Shown piece by piece: positions 50,512 to 59,774 of a DNA stretch of 64,000 bases. Under the pieces are notes generated by a model. The model was not told the origin of the DNA and searched no databases. It saw nothing but the letters and a program-made list of their open reading frames with translations. Where the stretch lies: assembly GCA_022845895.1 (NCBI GenBank), contig AP025573.1, forward strand, positions 2,824,501 to 2,888,500. Direction: 5' to 3'. Each line of letters starts with the position of its first letter. The stretch's first letter is position 1. The DNA is from Lachnospiraceae bacterium. Lineage in GTDB: Bacteria; Bacillota; Clostridia; Lachnospirales; Lachnospiraceae. The position numbers and the translations under genes were made by a program.

Positions 50512-51843
50512 TCACCCGTTAATGCTCTTCCATAGCTTATCGGACTGTTCCCGACACTTTTCCATCGCTTCTTCCACATCGATGACCTTTACCTCCCGGT
50601 CTTTCATAAGGATGCGTCCGTTTCCGACCGTCGTTACGACATCCCTGCCTGTCATGCCGAACAGTATGTGGCCGTATATGTTATCCTTCGTCAGCCGGGT
50701 AGGAGGATCATAATCCACGATAATCACATCGGCTGCCGCTCCCTCCTTCAGCACGCCGAGCGGTGCCTTGAAATAGCGGTTCGCTATGGCGGCGTTGTTT
50801 TCAAAGAGCATCTTCGGCACCTCGCTCCACGCCGCGTTCGGGTCGCACAGGTGATGCTTGTGCAGTACATTTGCAACTTTATACGACTCAGTCATATCGT
50901 GGGTATATCCGTCGGTGCCAAGTCCGGTCAGTATGCCTCTGCGAACGAGCTCCATCGTCGGAGGGCATCCGCAGGCATTGCCCATATTGGATTCCGGGTT
51001 ATGTACGACCATCGTGTCTGTCTCCTTGATTAGATCCATCTCATGCTTATTGATGTAGATGCAGTGGCCAAGCAGCGTCTTCGGGCCAAGCACGTCATGA
51101 TCCATAAGGCGGTCCACGATGCGTTTCCCATATTTCTTCAGACAGTCGTGCAGATCTTCTATCCCTTCCGCCACATGGATGTGGTAGCCGGCTTCATCGG
51201 GTATGCTCTTTGCCGCCAGTTCGAACGTCTCATCCGAAATCGTGAACTGGGCGTGCATCCCCATCATTCCCGCCAGCATATCCGTATCGTCCTTTTGCGC
51301 ATATCGGATAAAGTCCGCATTTTCCTTCACGGCGGCCTTAGCCTTGTCAATGCCGTCCCTGTCAGACACCTCGTAGCAGAGGCAGGCCCGTATGCCCAGC
51401 TCCTTAGCCACATCGGCTATCGTAAACAAGCTGTCCGTAATATGTCCATAGCTGGCGTGATGGTCGAAGATTGTAGTCACCCCGTTCCTGATACAGGATA
51501 TCATCGTGTCCACCGCGCTGTACTTCGTCTGTTCCAGCGTAAGATGGCGGTCAATCGTCCACCACTGTCCGTCCAGGATATCCAGGAATCCCTTCGGATT
51601 GTATCCTTTGATGCTCAGTCCCCTTGCCATGGCGCTGTAGATATGCTCGTGGGTATTGATGAATGCAGGCATGATTACCTTCCCCCCTGCATCTATGTAC
51701 TCCGCATCCGGCCAGCTTTTCCTTATATCCTGCGTCGGTCCGACGGCGATGATACGGTTACCGTCTATGGCAGCCGCACCGTCTTCGATATAAGGATTCC
51801 CTGCATCTAATGTAATAGTCTTTCCGTTGCCTATTACCAACAT
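50512..51843 (-). CDS. ssnA: SsnA amidohydrolase (guanine deaminase-like), purine cluster
   Basis: 443 residues, as E. coli SsnA. Motifs: PAFINTHEHIYSAMARG (HxH metal pair), VAEGIEDLHDC, LLGHCIYINKHE and LGTDGYTHD, typical of chlorohydrolase/guanine deaminase-like enzymes. It would deaminate or hydrolyse a purine-derived ring. It is the first gene of the leftward operon. The start ATG 51843 has GAGGAGG upstream, and the promoter at 52121-52149 predicts a leader of about 270 bases. Confidence 0.92.
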   Translation of the reverse strand: MLVIGNGKTITLDAGNPYIEDGAAAIDGNRIIAVGPTQDIRKSWPDAEYIDAGGKVIMPAFINTHEHIYSAMARGLSIKGYNPKGFLDILDGQWWTIDRHLTLEQTKYSAVDTMISCIRNGVTTIFDHHASYGHITDSLFTIADVAKELGIRACLCYEVSDRDGIDKAKAAVKENADFIRYAQKDDTDMLAGMMGMHAQFTISDETFELAAKSIPDEAGYHIHVAEGIEDLHDCLKKYGKRIVDRLMDHDVLGPKTLLGHCIYINKHEMDLIKETDTMVVHNPESNMGNACGCPPTMELVRRGILTGLGTDGYTHDMTESYKVANVLHKHHLCDPNAAWSEVPKMLFENNAAIANRYFKAPLGVLKEGAAADVIIVDYDPPTRLTKDNIYGHILFGMTGRDVVTTVGNGRILMKDREVKVIDVEEAMEKCREQSDKLWKSING

Positions 51844-52120
51844 AATGTCGCCTCCTCTTTTCGTTCCGTTCCAGAACTCTCAGCCGTTCCCATGGCGCCT
51901 GCCGATATTCCGGAACCTGTCTTTCTATAATTATGCTGCTCCTGCACCACGCCTGACAGGGAGACAGATCGTCCTGCGCGGTATCTTCTCACATCGGTTC
52001 TCCCATGTATGTCAATGTATTCCATGCAATTCTTGTATTTGAACATATTTCACATTCACAGGAGTCCATGCAACCGAATTTTTTCGTAAATTTTTAACAA
52101 TCTATATGTGCGTTTTCTTT
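51844..52120 (-). other. Long untranslated leader of the ssnA operon
   Basis: No convincing gene lies in this stretch on either strand. On the minus strand it forms the leader between the predicted start site (about 52114) and ssnA. It contains several short complementary runs (for example GTTCC/GGAAC near 51860-51915), so a structured RNA is possible. The conserved core of the guanine riboswitch was looked for by eye and not found. Confidence 0.35.
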
Positions 52121-52149
52121 ATTCTACCATCAATATATATAAATTGCAA
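52121..52149 (-). promoter_or_regulatory. Predicted promoter of the leftward purine operon
   Basis: Minus strand: -35 TTGCAA (52144-52149), 17-base spacer, -10 TAGAAT (52121-52126). Good vegetative sigma spacing. It lies 4 bp from the inverted repeat at 52154-52177. Confidence 0.6.
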
Positions 52150-52153
52150 TGCT

Positions 52154-52177
52154 GCATACAAAATTATTTTTGTATGC
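52154..52177. promoter_or_regulatory. Candidate operator between the divergent purine promoters
   Basis: Perfect 10-bp inverted repeat, GCATACAAAA and TTTTGTATGC, separated by four bases. It sits 4 bp upstream of the leftward -35 and 22 bp upstream of the rightward -35, an ideal position for a shared activator or repressor. The regulator encoded next to it is the likely binder. Confidence 0.6.
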
Positions 52178-52199
52178 TAAATATTTTTGTATTTTTATA

Positions 52200-52227
52200 T
52201 TGCTTTTATTTTTTTCTGTGCTATGAT
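52200..52227 (+). promoter_or_regulatory. Predicted promoter of the regulator-ygeXYW-arcC-permease operon
   Basis: -35 TTGCTT (52200-52205), 16-base spacer, -10 TATGAT (52222-52227); transcription would start near 52234, giving a leader of about 40 bases before ATG 52274. Confidence 0.6.
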
Positions 52228-52273
52228 GAGTGTAGGGAGACAGTTTTAAGTATAGGAGGAGGCACAGAAGAAA

Positions 52274-52924
52274 ATGGCAGATTCCAGACTCGAAATGTTA
52301 AAACAGATAGCCGCAGGGATGGCCGCCCAGTTCGGCAGCAACTGCGAAGTCGTCGTGCATGATCTGACCAGAAGTTCCATCGACAGCTCTATCGTACATA
52401 TAGAAAACGGGCACATCACAGGCCGCAGTCTCGGGGACGGACCGTCCGCCGCCGTCCTGAACGCGGTAAAGCACCAGGACGGACCGTTGAAAGATCATCT
52501 GGCCTATCTGATCAGGACAGAAAATGGGCGTGTTTTAAAATGCAGCACAATCTACATCAATGATGACCAGGGAAGGCCACGTTATATCCTTTCCATCAAT
52601 TATGATATAACGAATCTGCTGGCACTGGAGGGTAGCATCCACTCTCTTACCAGCTGCCCGCAGAATGAGGCGTGTTCTGAAGCCGGTAATCCGCCGAAGA
52701 AAATCACCCATGACGTAAGTGAGCTTCTTGATGAGCTCATCGCAGAGTCTGTCGAGCTCGTAGGGGTACCCGCAGCACTTATGACAAAAGAGGATAAGAT
52801 TAGAGCTATCAAATTTCTGAACGATGCCGGGGCGTTCCTCATTACCAAGTCAGGAGACAAAGTAGCCAAATACTTCGGCATCTCCAAATATACTCTATAC
52901 AGTTACGTTGAAATCAACAAATAA
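52274..52924 (+). CDS. YheO-like PAS/HTH transcription regulator of the purine cluster
   Basis: 216 residues. Residues 5-115 match the YheO-type PAS-like sensor (GSNCEVVVHDLT, SSIVHIENGHITGR, YILSINYDIT). Residues 145-216 match its HTH domain (DKIRAIKFLNDAGAFLITKS, DKVAKYFGISKYTLYSYVE). Relatives such as DauR and YheO regulate amino acid or small-molecule catabolism by sensing a metabolite. It opens the rightward operon and faces ssnA across the control region, so it is the prime candidate for regulating both arms; the inducer is presumably a purine or an intermediate. ATG 52274 has AGGAGGAGG upstream. Confidence 0.88.
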   Translation: MADSRLEMLKQIAAGMAAQFGSNCEVVVHDLTRSSIDSSIVHIENGHITGRSLGDGPSAAVLNAVKHQDGPLKDHLAYLIRTENGRVLKCSTIYINDDQGRPRYILSINYDITNLLALEGSIHSLTSCPQNEACSEAGNPPKKITHDVSELLDELIAESVELVGVPAALMTKEDKIRAIKFLNDAGAFLITKSGDKVAKYFGISKYTLYSYVEINK

Positions 52925-52952
52925 GCAATTATGAAATGGAGGGTACGATACC

Positions 52953-54197
52953 GTGTGTAACTCAAGTGCAAATGGAATAAGATGGACATTGAACAACATG
53001 CCGAAAAGCGAGGACCTTCAGCTCGCCAACATGTCGGAGGAAGAGATGCGCAAAGCACGCAGCTTCCACGAGAGCTTTCCGCAGTACGGCATAACGCCGC
53101 TTACGAAGCTTCCCGGGCTGGCAGAATATCTCGGCCTTAACAGCCTGTACGTGAAAGACGAATCCTATCGCTTCGGGCTGAACGCCTTCAAAGTGCTTGG
53201 CGGCTCCTATGCCATCGCCAGATACATAGCGAAACAGCTCGGGAAAGACGTAAGCGAGGTGCCTTACAGCGTGCTCACCTCGGAAAAGCTGCGGGAGGAG
53301 TTCGGGCAGGCCACCTTCTTCACTGCTACAGACGGCAATCACGGACGCGGTATTGCCTGGGCTGCCAACAGGCTCGGGCAGAAATGTGTCGTACGGATGC
53401 CAAAAGGCACCACCCGGACAAGATTAGAGAATATCGCCAGGGAAAATGCGACGGTGACGATAGAGGACCTCAACTATGACGACTGTGTGCGCAAGGCAGC
53501 GAGGGAAGCCGAAGAGACCGAACACGGCATCATGGTACAGGATACTGCCTGGGAGGGGTATGAGGAGATTCCGACCTGGATTATGCAGGGGTATGGAACA
53601 CTCGCGACTGAGGCCGCGGAGCAGCTTGAAGAGGACGGCGTGAAACGGCCGACGCATCTGTTCATCCAGGCAGGCGTAGGTTCCCTCGCAGGCGCTGTCA
53701 TCGGCTATTTCGCCAACCGCTATAAAGAGAATCCCCCGGTGATGGTCGTCGTGGAGGCGAAAGCTGCCGACTGCCTCTACCGCTCTGCTTCCAAAGGAGA
53801 CGGCAGCTGTATCGACGTGGACGGCGACATGCTCACCATCATGGCCGGCCTCGCCTGCGGGGAGGCCAACACCGTATCCTGGGATATCTTAAGGAACCAT
53901 GCCGACGCCTTCGTCTCATGCCCCGACTGGGTAAGCGCCAACGGCTGCCGCATCTGTGCCGCCCCGCTGCGCGGCGACAAGCAGGTCATATCCGGCGAAT
54001 CCGGTTCCGTGAGCATGGGCCTCTTAGCCGCACTCATGACCCGGCCGGAATACAACGAATTAAAAGAAGCACTGAAGCTTGATGAACACTCCGACGTGCT
54101 GCTCGTGTCATCCGAAGGCGACACAGACCCTGAGCGGTACCACGAGATAGTATGGGAAGGAATGTGCGGAACAGACAGAGCGCCATTTTCAGAATAG
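52953..54197 (+). CDS. ygeX: Diaminopropionate ammonia-lyase
   Basis: 414 residues. PLP fold type II: catalytic lysine in [14 protein letters not shown], substrate/phosphate loops in [15 protein letters not shown] and [11 protein letters not shown]. Known reaction: 2,3-diaminopropionate to pyruvate plus two ammonia. In the anaerobic purine pathway this enzyme gives the carbon skeleton that enters central metabolism. The start is GTG 52953, nine bases after GGAGGG, 28 bp behind the regulator gene; no ATG fits. The 73-bp gap to ygeY holds a perfect hairpin. Confidence 0.93.
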   Translation: MCNSSANGIRWTLNNMPKSEDLQLANMSEEEMRKARSFHESFPQYGITPLTKLPGLAEYLGLNSLYVKDESYRFGLNAFKVLGGSYAIARYIAKQLGKDVSEVPYSVLTSEKLREEFGQATFFTATDGNHGRGIAWAANRLGQKCVVRMPKGTTRTRLENIARENATVTIEDLNYDDCVRKAAREAEETEHGIMVQDTAWEGYEEIPTWIMQGYGTLATEAAEQLEEDGVKRPTHLFIQAGVGSLAGAVIGYFANRYKENPPVMVVVEAKAADCLYRSASKGDGSCIDVDGDMLTIMAGLACGEANTVSWDILRNHADAFVSCPDWVSANGCRICAAPLRGDKQVISGESGSVSMGLLAALMTRPEYNELKEALKLDEHSDVLLVSSEGDTDPERYHEIVWEGMCGTDRAPFSE

Positions 54198-54209
54198 TCT
54201 TAAAATTAG

Positions 54210-54253
54210 CATAGGGGTCAGACCCCTGTCGTTAAAGGGGTCTGACCCCTATG
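54210..54253. repeat. Perfect 18-bp-arm hairpin, second GGGGTCAGACCCC element
   Basis: Arms at 54210-54227 and 54236-54253 around an eight-base loop, containing AGGGGTCAGACCCCT and its complement, as in the element at 38232-38279. It lies inside the rightward operon, 5 bp before the AAGGAGGA ribosome site of ygeY. It would therefore fold in the mRNA next to a start codon. Confidence 0.8.
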
Positions 54254-54270
54254 AAAAAGGAGGAACTTTC

Positions 54271-55581
54271 ATGGATTTTAATAAAATTAAAGAAACTGCG
54301 AAAAATTATGAAGCCGACATGAGTGCTTTTCTGCGGGATATCGTCAGGTACCCCGGTGAGAGCTGTGACGAGAAGGCGCACATCGAACGGATTGCACAGG
54401 AAATGCGTAAGCTTGCATTTGACAAGGTGGAGATTGACCCGCAGGGGAACGTCCTCGGCTATATGGGTACGGGCTCGACTTTGATTGGCTTCGACGCCCA
54501 CATCGACAACGTTGGCATCGGAAATATAGACAACTGGGACTTTGACCCGTATGAAGGGTACGAGACGGAGACGGAAATCGGGGGCCGCGGCGTCTCGGAT
54601 CAGTTAGGCGGCATCGTCTCCGCCGTGTACGGCGCCAGAATCATGAAGGATCTCGGCCTTCTCTCCGACAGGTACCAGGTGCTCGTGACCGGAACTGTGC
54701 AGGAAGAAGACTGTGACGGCCTCTGCTGGCAGTATATCATCAACGAAGACAAGGTGCGTCCTGAGTTCGTCGTCTCTACAGAGCCGACCGACGGCGGCAT
54801 CTACCGGGGACAGCGGGGACGCATGGAAATCCGCGTGGATGTCCAGGGGGTATCCTGCCACGGCTCCGCACCGGAACGCGGCGACAACGCCATCTATAAG
54901 ATGGCGGATATCCTGCAGGATGTACGTGCCCTGAACGAAAATGACGATGCGGACGAGTCAGAGGTCAAAGGGCTCGTGAAGATGCTGAACGAGAAGTACA
55001 ATCCGCAGTGGAAGGAAGCTATCTTCCTCGGGCGGGGCACCGTCACGGTATCCGAAATCTTCTTCACCTCGCCGAGCCGCTGCGCGGTGGCAGACTCCTG
55101 CGCCGTCTCACTCGACCGCCGCATGACCGCCGGTGAGACGTGGGAAAGCTGTCTGGATGAAATCCGCGCGCTCCCGAGCGTGAAAAAGTACGGAGACGAC
55201 GTAAAGGTATCCATGTACACCTATGACCGGCCTTCCTATACCGGCTGCGTCTACCCAATCGAATGCTACTTCCCGACCTGGGTCATCCCGGAGGACCACA
55301 AAGTGACAAAAGCATTGGAAGAAGCCTACAAAGGGCTCTACGGCGAACGCCGCCTTGGAAATCCGGAGACAGAGGCGCTGAGAAAAGACCGGCCGCTCAC
55401 CGACAAGTGGACCTTCTCCACGAACGGCGTCTCCATCATGGGCCGCAACGGTATTCCATGCATTGGATTCGGCCCCGGTGCAGAAGCACAGGCACACGCC
55501 CCGAATGAAAAGACATGGAAAGACGATCTTGTCAGATGCGCTGCGGTATATGCCGCTCTCCCATCTGTATACTGCAAATAA
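54271..55581 (+). CDS. ygeY: YgeY-family M20 metallohydrolase
   Basis: 436 residues. M20 dinuclear-metal motifs: [10 protein letters not shown] (first His/Asp), [18 protein letters not shown] (catalytic Glu), STEPTDGG; lid-domain start [15 protein letters not shown] with SCHGSAPE. Family members were named for a link to selenium metabolism but belong to the purine cluster; a peptidase/deacylase-type cleavage of a ureido or amide intermediate is expected. ATG 54271 follows AAGGAGGA. The gene lies between ygeX and ygeW. Confidence 0.92.
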   Translation: MDFNKIKETAKNYEADMSAFLRDIVRYPGESCDEKAHIERIAQEMRKLAFDKVEIDPQGNVLGYMGTGSTLIGFDAHIDNVGIGNIDNWDFDPYEGYETETEIGGRGVSDQLGGIVSAVYGARIMKDLGLLSDRYQVLVTGTVQEEDCDGLCWQYIINEDKVRPEFVVSTEPTDGGIYRGQRGRMEIRVDVQGVSCHGSAPERGDNAIYKMADILQDVRALNENDDADESEVKGLVKMLNEKYNPQWKEAIFLGRGTVTVSEIFFTSPSRCAVADSCAVSLDRRMTAGETWESCLDEIRALPSVKKYGDDVKVSMYTYDRPSYTGCVYPIECYFPTWVIPEDHKVTKALEEAYKGLYGERRLGNPETEALRKDRPLTDKWTFSTNGVSIMGRNGIPCIGFGPGAEAQAHAPNEKTWKDDLVRCAAVYAALPSVYCK

Positions 55582-55605
55582 AATATAAAAACGAGGAGGT
55601 AATAG

Positions 55606-56802
55606 ATGATGAAATCATTACAGGATTACATAGACAGATTAAATGCACTGAACTTTAAAGAGATGTACAATGGGGACTTCTTCCTCACCTGGGAAAAGAC
55701 GGACGACGAGCTGGAGGCCGTGTTCATACTGGCTGACGCGCTCCGCTTCATGCGTGAGAACAATATCTCCACGAAAGTCTTTGAAAGTGGGCTCGGCATC
55801 TCCTTGTTCCGTGACAATTCCACACGCACCCGGTTCTCCTTTGCTTCCGCCTGCAACCTGCTCGGTCTGGAAGTACAGGACCTAGATGAGGGGAAATCCC
55901 AGATCGCCCACGGGGAGACCGTCCGCGAGACGGCCAATATGATCTCCTTCATGGCCGACGTCATCGGAATCCGTGACGATATGTACATCGGAAAGGGGAA
56001 TGCCTACATGCACGACGTCGTAGATGCCGTGACAGAAGGTAACAAAGCCGGTATCCTGGCGCAGAAGCCGACGCTCGTAAACCTGCAGTGCGATATCGAC
56101 CACCCGACCCAGGTGATGGCAGATATGCTGCACATTATCCATGAGTTCGGCGGCGTGGAGAACTTAAAAGGCAAGAAGCTTGCCATGACATGGGCCTACT
56201 CTCCGTCCTACGGGAAACCGCTCTCTGTACCACAGGGCGTCATCGGCCTTATGACCCGTTTCGGGATGGATGTCGTTCTCGCGCACCCGGAAGGGTATGA
56301 AGTATTCCCCGAAGTAGAGGCCGTCGCCACAGAAAACGCAAAGAAATCTGGTGGTTCCTACACGAAGACGAATGACATGAAGGAAGCCTTCCGGGATGCG
56401 GACATCGTATATCCAAAGAGCTGGGCCCCGTTCGCAGCCATGGAAAAGAGAACGGACCTCTACGCCAAAGGCGACCAGGCCGGAATTGATGCCCTCGAAA
56501 AGGAACTTCTGGCACAGAACGCACAGCACAAAGACTGGGCATGTACGGAAGAGCTCATGCAGACGACAAAGGACGGCAAAGCGCTGTACCTGCACTGCCT
56601 GCCTGCGGACATTACAGGTGTCAGCTGCGACGAAGGCGAAGTGGACGCGAGCGTATTTGACCGTTACCGGGATCCGTTATATAAAGAAGCCAGCTTTAAA
56701 CCGTATATTATTGCCGCCATGATATTTCTGGCCAAATTCGCAGATCCTGCCGACATCCTGAAGAAGCTTGAAGAAAAAGGAACTCCGAGAGTATTCAAGT
56801 AA
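55606..56802 (+). CDS. ygeW: YgeW knotted carbamoyltransferase
   Basis: 398 residues. Carbamoyl-phosphate motif NSTRTRFSFASA, then DLDEGKSQIAHGETVRET, the knotted-family region KLAMTWAYSPSYGK and the HCLPAD loop. It resembles ornithine and aspartate carbamoyltransferases, but its true substrate is not settled. In this pathway it would release carbamoyl phosphate phosphorolytically for the kinase encoded next. ATG 55606 and ATG 55609 both follow GAGGAGGT; 55609 has better spacing. It is 24 bp after ygeY and 19 bp before arcC. Confidence 0.93.
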   Translation: MMKSLQDYIDRLNALNFKEMYNGDFFLTWEKTDDELEAVFILADALRFMRENNISTKVFESGLGISLFRDNSTRTRFSFASACNLLGLEVQDLDEGKSQIAHGETVRETANMISFMADVIGIRDDMYIGKGNAYMHDVVDAVTEGNKAGILAQKPTLVNLQCDIDHPTQVMADMLHIIHEFGGVENLKGKKLAMTWAYSPSYGKPLSVPQGVIGLMTRFGMDVVLAHPEGYEVFPEVEAVATENAKKSGGSYTKTNDMKEAFRDADIVYPKSWAPFAAMEKRTDLYAKGDQAGIDALEKELLAQNAQHKDWACTEELMQTTKDGKALYLHCLPADITGVSCDEGEVDASVFDRYRDPLYKEASFKPYIIAAMIFLAKFADPADILKKLEEKGTPRVFK

Positions 56803-56821
56803 GGGATGAGGAGGCATCATT

Positions 56822-57769
56822 ATGACAAAAAAGAAAAGGGTAGTGATTGCTCTCGGCGGCAACGCCCTCGGCAATACGCTCCCGGAACAGATGGCTGCGG
56901 TCAAGATTACGGCCCGTGCAATCGTGGATCTGATTGAGGAAGGATGCGAAGTCGTCGTCGCCCACGGCAATGGGCCCCAAGTAGGCATGGTCAACAATGC
57001 CATGCTCGCCCTGACCCATGAAGACAAAGACCAGCCCAACACCCCTTTATCCGTCTGCGTGGCCATGAGCCAGGCTTATATCGGGTATGACCTCCAGAAC
57101 GCTCTTCGTGAAGAGCTGCTGGACCGGGGAATCGACAATATACCGGTTGCCACAATGATTACGCAGGTACGGGTCGATCCAGAGGATCCTGCCTTTGGCA
57201 ATCCTTCCAAGCCAATCGGCAAATTCGTGTCTGAAGAACAGGCCAAAGAGATGGCATTGAAATATGACTACGTTATGATGGAGGATGCAGGGCGCGGCTT
57301 CCGCCGTGTCGTCGCCTCTCCGAAACCGGTAGAAATCATCGAAATCGGCACGATAAAAGCTATGGTCGATTCCGGCGAGCTCGTCATTGCATGTGGGGGC
57401 GGCGGTATCCCCGTCACACGCCAGGGCAACCACCTGAAAGGCGCAAGCGCTGTCATTGACAAGGATTTCGCCAGCTGCCTGCTGGCAAAGGAGCTGGATG
57501 CTGATTTTCTGATTATCCTGACCGCTGTCGAGAAAGCTGCCATCCACTACGGACAGCCCGGAGAACGGTGGCTCGATCACGTATCTGTGTCCGAGATGAG
57601 GCAGTACATGGAAGAAGGACATTTTGCTCCCGGCTCCATGCTCCCTAAGGTTCAGGCCGCTGTAGACTTCGCCGCCTCCAAACCGGGACGCAGAGCGCTC
57701 ATCACTTTACTGGAAAAGGCAAAGGATGGAATCAATGGTACGACCGGAACGCTCATCACCTTAGACTAA
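56822..57769 (+). CDS. arcC: Carbamate kinase
   Basis: 315 residues, full length. Motifs: VIALGGNAL, VVAHGNGPQVGMVNN, GRGFRRVVASPKP, VIACGGGGIPV, GASAVIDKDFASCLLA and LLPK-like MLPKVQAAVDF. It transfers phosphate from carbamoyl phosphate to ADP, giving ATP, ammonia and CO2; this is the energy-conserving step of the purine cluster. It is fifth in the rightward operon, 14 bp before the permease gene. Confidence 0.95.
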   Translation: MTKKKRVVIALGGNALGNTLPEQMAAVKITARAIVDLIEEGCEVVVAHGNGPQVGMVNNAMLALTHEDKDQPNTPLSVCVAMSQAYIGYDLQNALREELLDRGIDNIPVATMITQVRVDPEDPAFGNPSKPIGKFVSEEQAKEMALKYDYVMMEDAGRGFRRVVASPKPVEIIEIGTIKAMVDSGELVIACGGGGIPVTRQGNHLKGASAVIDKDFASCLLAKELDADFLIILTAVEKAAIHYGQPGERWLDHVSVSEMRQYMEEGHFAPGSMLPKVQAAVDFAASKPGRRALITLLEKAKDGINGTTGTLITLD

Positions 57770-57783
57770 AGGAGGGGACGCAT

Positions 57784-59118
57784 ATGACAGACAAAGGGCG
57801 GACCCGCTCTTCCATATTTGATCTGAACGGCGTACCTGATATAAAGCAGGCTCTGCCGCTTGCCCTCCAGCATGTAGTAGCCATGATCGTAGGCTGTGTC
57901 ACGCCCGCGATTATCGTTGCCGGTGTGGCCGGCCTGTCTGAAAAGGATTCTGTCATCCTCATTCAGGCGGCCCTGATCGTGTCCGGCATCTCTACCCTCA
58001 TACAGCTGTTTCCATTTATAAGGACGCGATGGCTTACGATAGGCTCCGGGCTTCCAATCATCATGGGTATCAGCTTTGCCTATCTGCCCAGCATGCAGAA
58101 CATCGCCGAAGATTTTGATATACCGACAATACTAGGGGCCCAGATAGTGGGCGGATGCGTAGCAGTATTGGCAGGCTTGTTTATTAAGAAGATCCGCCGG
58201 TTCTTTCCGCCGCTCATCGCAGGAACCGTCGTATTCACGATTGGACTCTCTCTCTATCCTACCGCTATCAACTACATGGCAGGAGGAGTGGGGAGCCCTG
58301 ATTACGGATCTGCGAAGAACTGGATGATAGCAGTGGTCACGCTCGTAATCGTGACACTTTTAAATCACTTTGGCAGAGGTATCTTTAAACTGGCATCCAT
58401 CCTGATTGGTATCATGGGCGGATATGCGGCGGCCCTGTGCATGGGTATGGTGGATTTCTCCCCCATCGCCCAGGCCTCTGTATTCCAGTTGCCGATGCCG
58501 CTTCACTTTGGCATCCGATTCGAGATATCGTCCTGTGTTGCCATCGGGCTGCTCTTTGCCATCAACTCTATACAGGCAATCGGGGACTTCTCCGCGACGA
58601 CAAGCGGGGGGCTCGACAGGATGCCGACAGACAGCGAGCTCCAGGGCGGCATCGTCGGATACGGAATCACCAATATCCTATGCGCTTTCGCGGGAGGGCT
58701 GCCGACAGCTACGTACAGCCAGAATGTAGGCATCGTCGCCACGACCAAAGTAGTGAACCGCTGCGTCCTTGGACTTGCCGCTGCCCTGCTGCTGGCCGCG
58801 GGATTCATACCAAAGTTTTCTTCCCTCCTGACGACGATTCCTTACGCGGTGCTCGGCGGGGCTACGGTATCCGTATTCGCGTCGATCGCCATGACCGGGA
58901 TGAAGCTGATCACTTCAGAAAACATGTCCTATCGGAATACATCCATCGTCGGCCTGGCGGCAGCGCTCGGCATGGGAATCTCCCAGGCAACAGACGCGCT
59001 TAACAGCTTTCCAGACTGGTTCGTGATGATCTTCGGCAAATCCCCGGTCGTCATTGCAACATTGATTGCGGTACTGCTGAATATCATACTTCCGAAGGAT
59101 CTGGAGGCACGTTCCTGA
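57784..59118 (+). CDS. NCS2-family xanthine/uracil (purine) permease
   Basis: 444 residues with 12-14 hydrophobic segments. Family motifs: PLALQHVVAMIVGCVTPAII near the N-terminus, TIGSGLPIIMGISF, and NSIQAIGDFSATTSGG, the substrate-binding region. Proton-coupled uptake of xanthine, urate or uracil is known for the family; the operon context favours a purine. It is the last gene of the rightward operon, followed by a strong hairpin terminator. Confidence 0.93.
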   Translation: MTDKGRTRSSIFDLNGVPDIKQALPLALQHVVAMIVGCVTPAIIVAGVAGLSEKDSVILIQAALIVSGISTLIQLFPFIRTRWLTIGSGLPIIMGISFAYLPSMQNIAEDFDIPTILGAQIVGGCVAVLAGLFIKKIRRFFPPLIAGTVVFTIGLSLYPTAINYMAGGVGSPDYGSAKNWMIAVVTLVIVTLLNHFGRGIFKLASILIGIMGGYAAALCMGMVDFSPIAQASVFQLPMPLHFGIRFEISSCVAIGLLFAINSIQAIGDFSATTSGGLDRMPTDSELQGGIVGYGITNILCAFAGGLPTATYSQNVGIVATTKVVNRCVLGLAAALLLAAGFIPKFSSLLTTIPYAVLGGATVSVFASIAMTGMKLITSENMSYRNTSIVGLAAALGMGISQATDALNSFPDWFVMIFGKSPVVIATLIAVLLNIILPKDLEARS

Positions 59119-59127
59119 GACAATAGC

Positions 59128-59182
59128 GCTCCGGGCGTCCTGAGAATCATGTTTCTGCCATGATTCCCAGGACGCCTGGAGC
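59128..59182. terminator. Bidirectional terminator between purine operon and padR
   Basis: A 24-bp stem with a few mismatches and a seven-base loop; the right arm contains CAGGACGCCTGGAGC. It is followed by CTTCTTTATC. It lies between the convergent permease and PadR genes. Confidence 0.75.
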
Positions 59183-59222
59183 CTTCTTTATCACAGCCGG
59201 CAGCCACACAAGGCTATCATAA

Positions 59223-59747
59223 TCAGATATTCTCTTTCAGCGAAGCAATCCATGTTTCAATAGTCTGGACGAGTATATACTGCTGCTGCAGCACTGCTTT
59301 CCCCGTCTCTGGAATCTTCGCACTGTTTTCTTTGATATCAATATTCTCTTCCAGGTACGTTTTCAGACTTTTCACATTCTCTTCTATCTGCGTCAGGCAC
59401 AGGTTCCTGTTCTGTACCGGAAGCTTGTCAAGATTTACGACGACCGCATTAAAGTCCAGAAAGATGCGGACCGGTTTTGAAGATATATCCGACATAAGTC
59501 TGACAAATTCCTTCTCTCCCGCCTCAGTAAGAGAATAGATTGCCTTTTCCGGCATCTTCCCCTCTTTGACGATACTGCTCTTAACATATCCCTTCTCCTC
59601 AAGCTGGATTACTTTTTTATATATGGAAGGTGTGCTGATTTTGACCCACTTGGATATGTTGCGGTACTCTACCAGCTTCTGGATATCATAGGCGCTCAAA
59701 GCATCATCTTTCAGCATCCCAAGTACAATCAGATCTATCGTTGCCAT
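59223..59747 (-). CDS. PadR-family transcription regulator
   Basis: 174 residues. N-terminal winged helix (VLGMLKDDALSAYDIQKLVE, TPSIYKKVIQLEEKGYV, YSLTEAGEKEF), then a helical C-terminal dimer domain of the Vir type. ATG 59747 follows AAAGGAGA. The divergent MATE exporter and two matching palindromes in the 127-bp gap suggest that it represses the exporter and itself until a toxic ligand binds. Confidence 0.9.
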   Translation of the reverse strand: MATIDLIVLGMLKDDALSAYDIQKLVEYRNISKWVKISTPSIYKKVIQLEEKGYVKSSIVKEGKMPEKAIYSLTEAGEKEFVRLMSDISSKPVRIFLDFNAVVVNLDKLPVQNRNLCLTQIEENVKSLKTYLEENIDIKENSAKIPETGKAVLQQQYILVQTIETWIASLKENI

Positions 59748-59774
59748 AATCTTCTCCTTTTTGCATTTGACATT

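Noticed and set aside
51834..52046. 70-codon minus-strand frame in the ssnA leader
   Set aside because: No good ribosome site, overlaps the ssnA start out of frame and shows no family resemblance; leader RNA is the better reading.
51844..52273. Guanine-type purine riboswitch before the purine operons
   Set aside because: The conserved core segments were not found on either strand; only non-specific complementary runs were seen.
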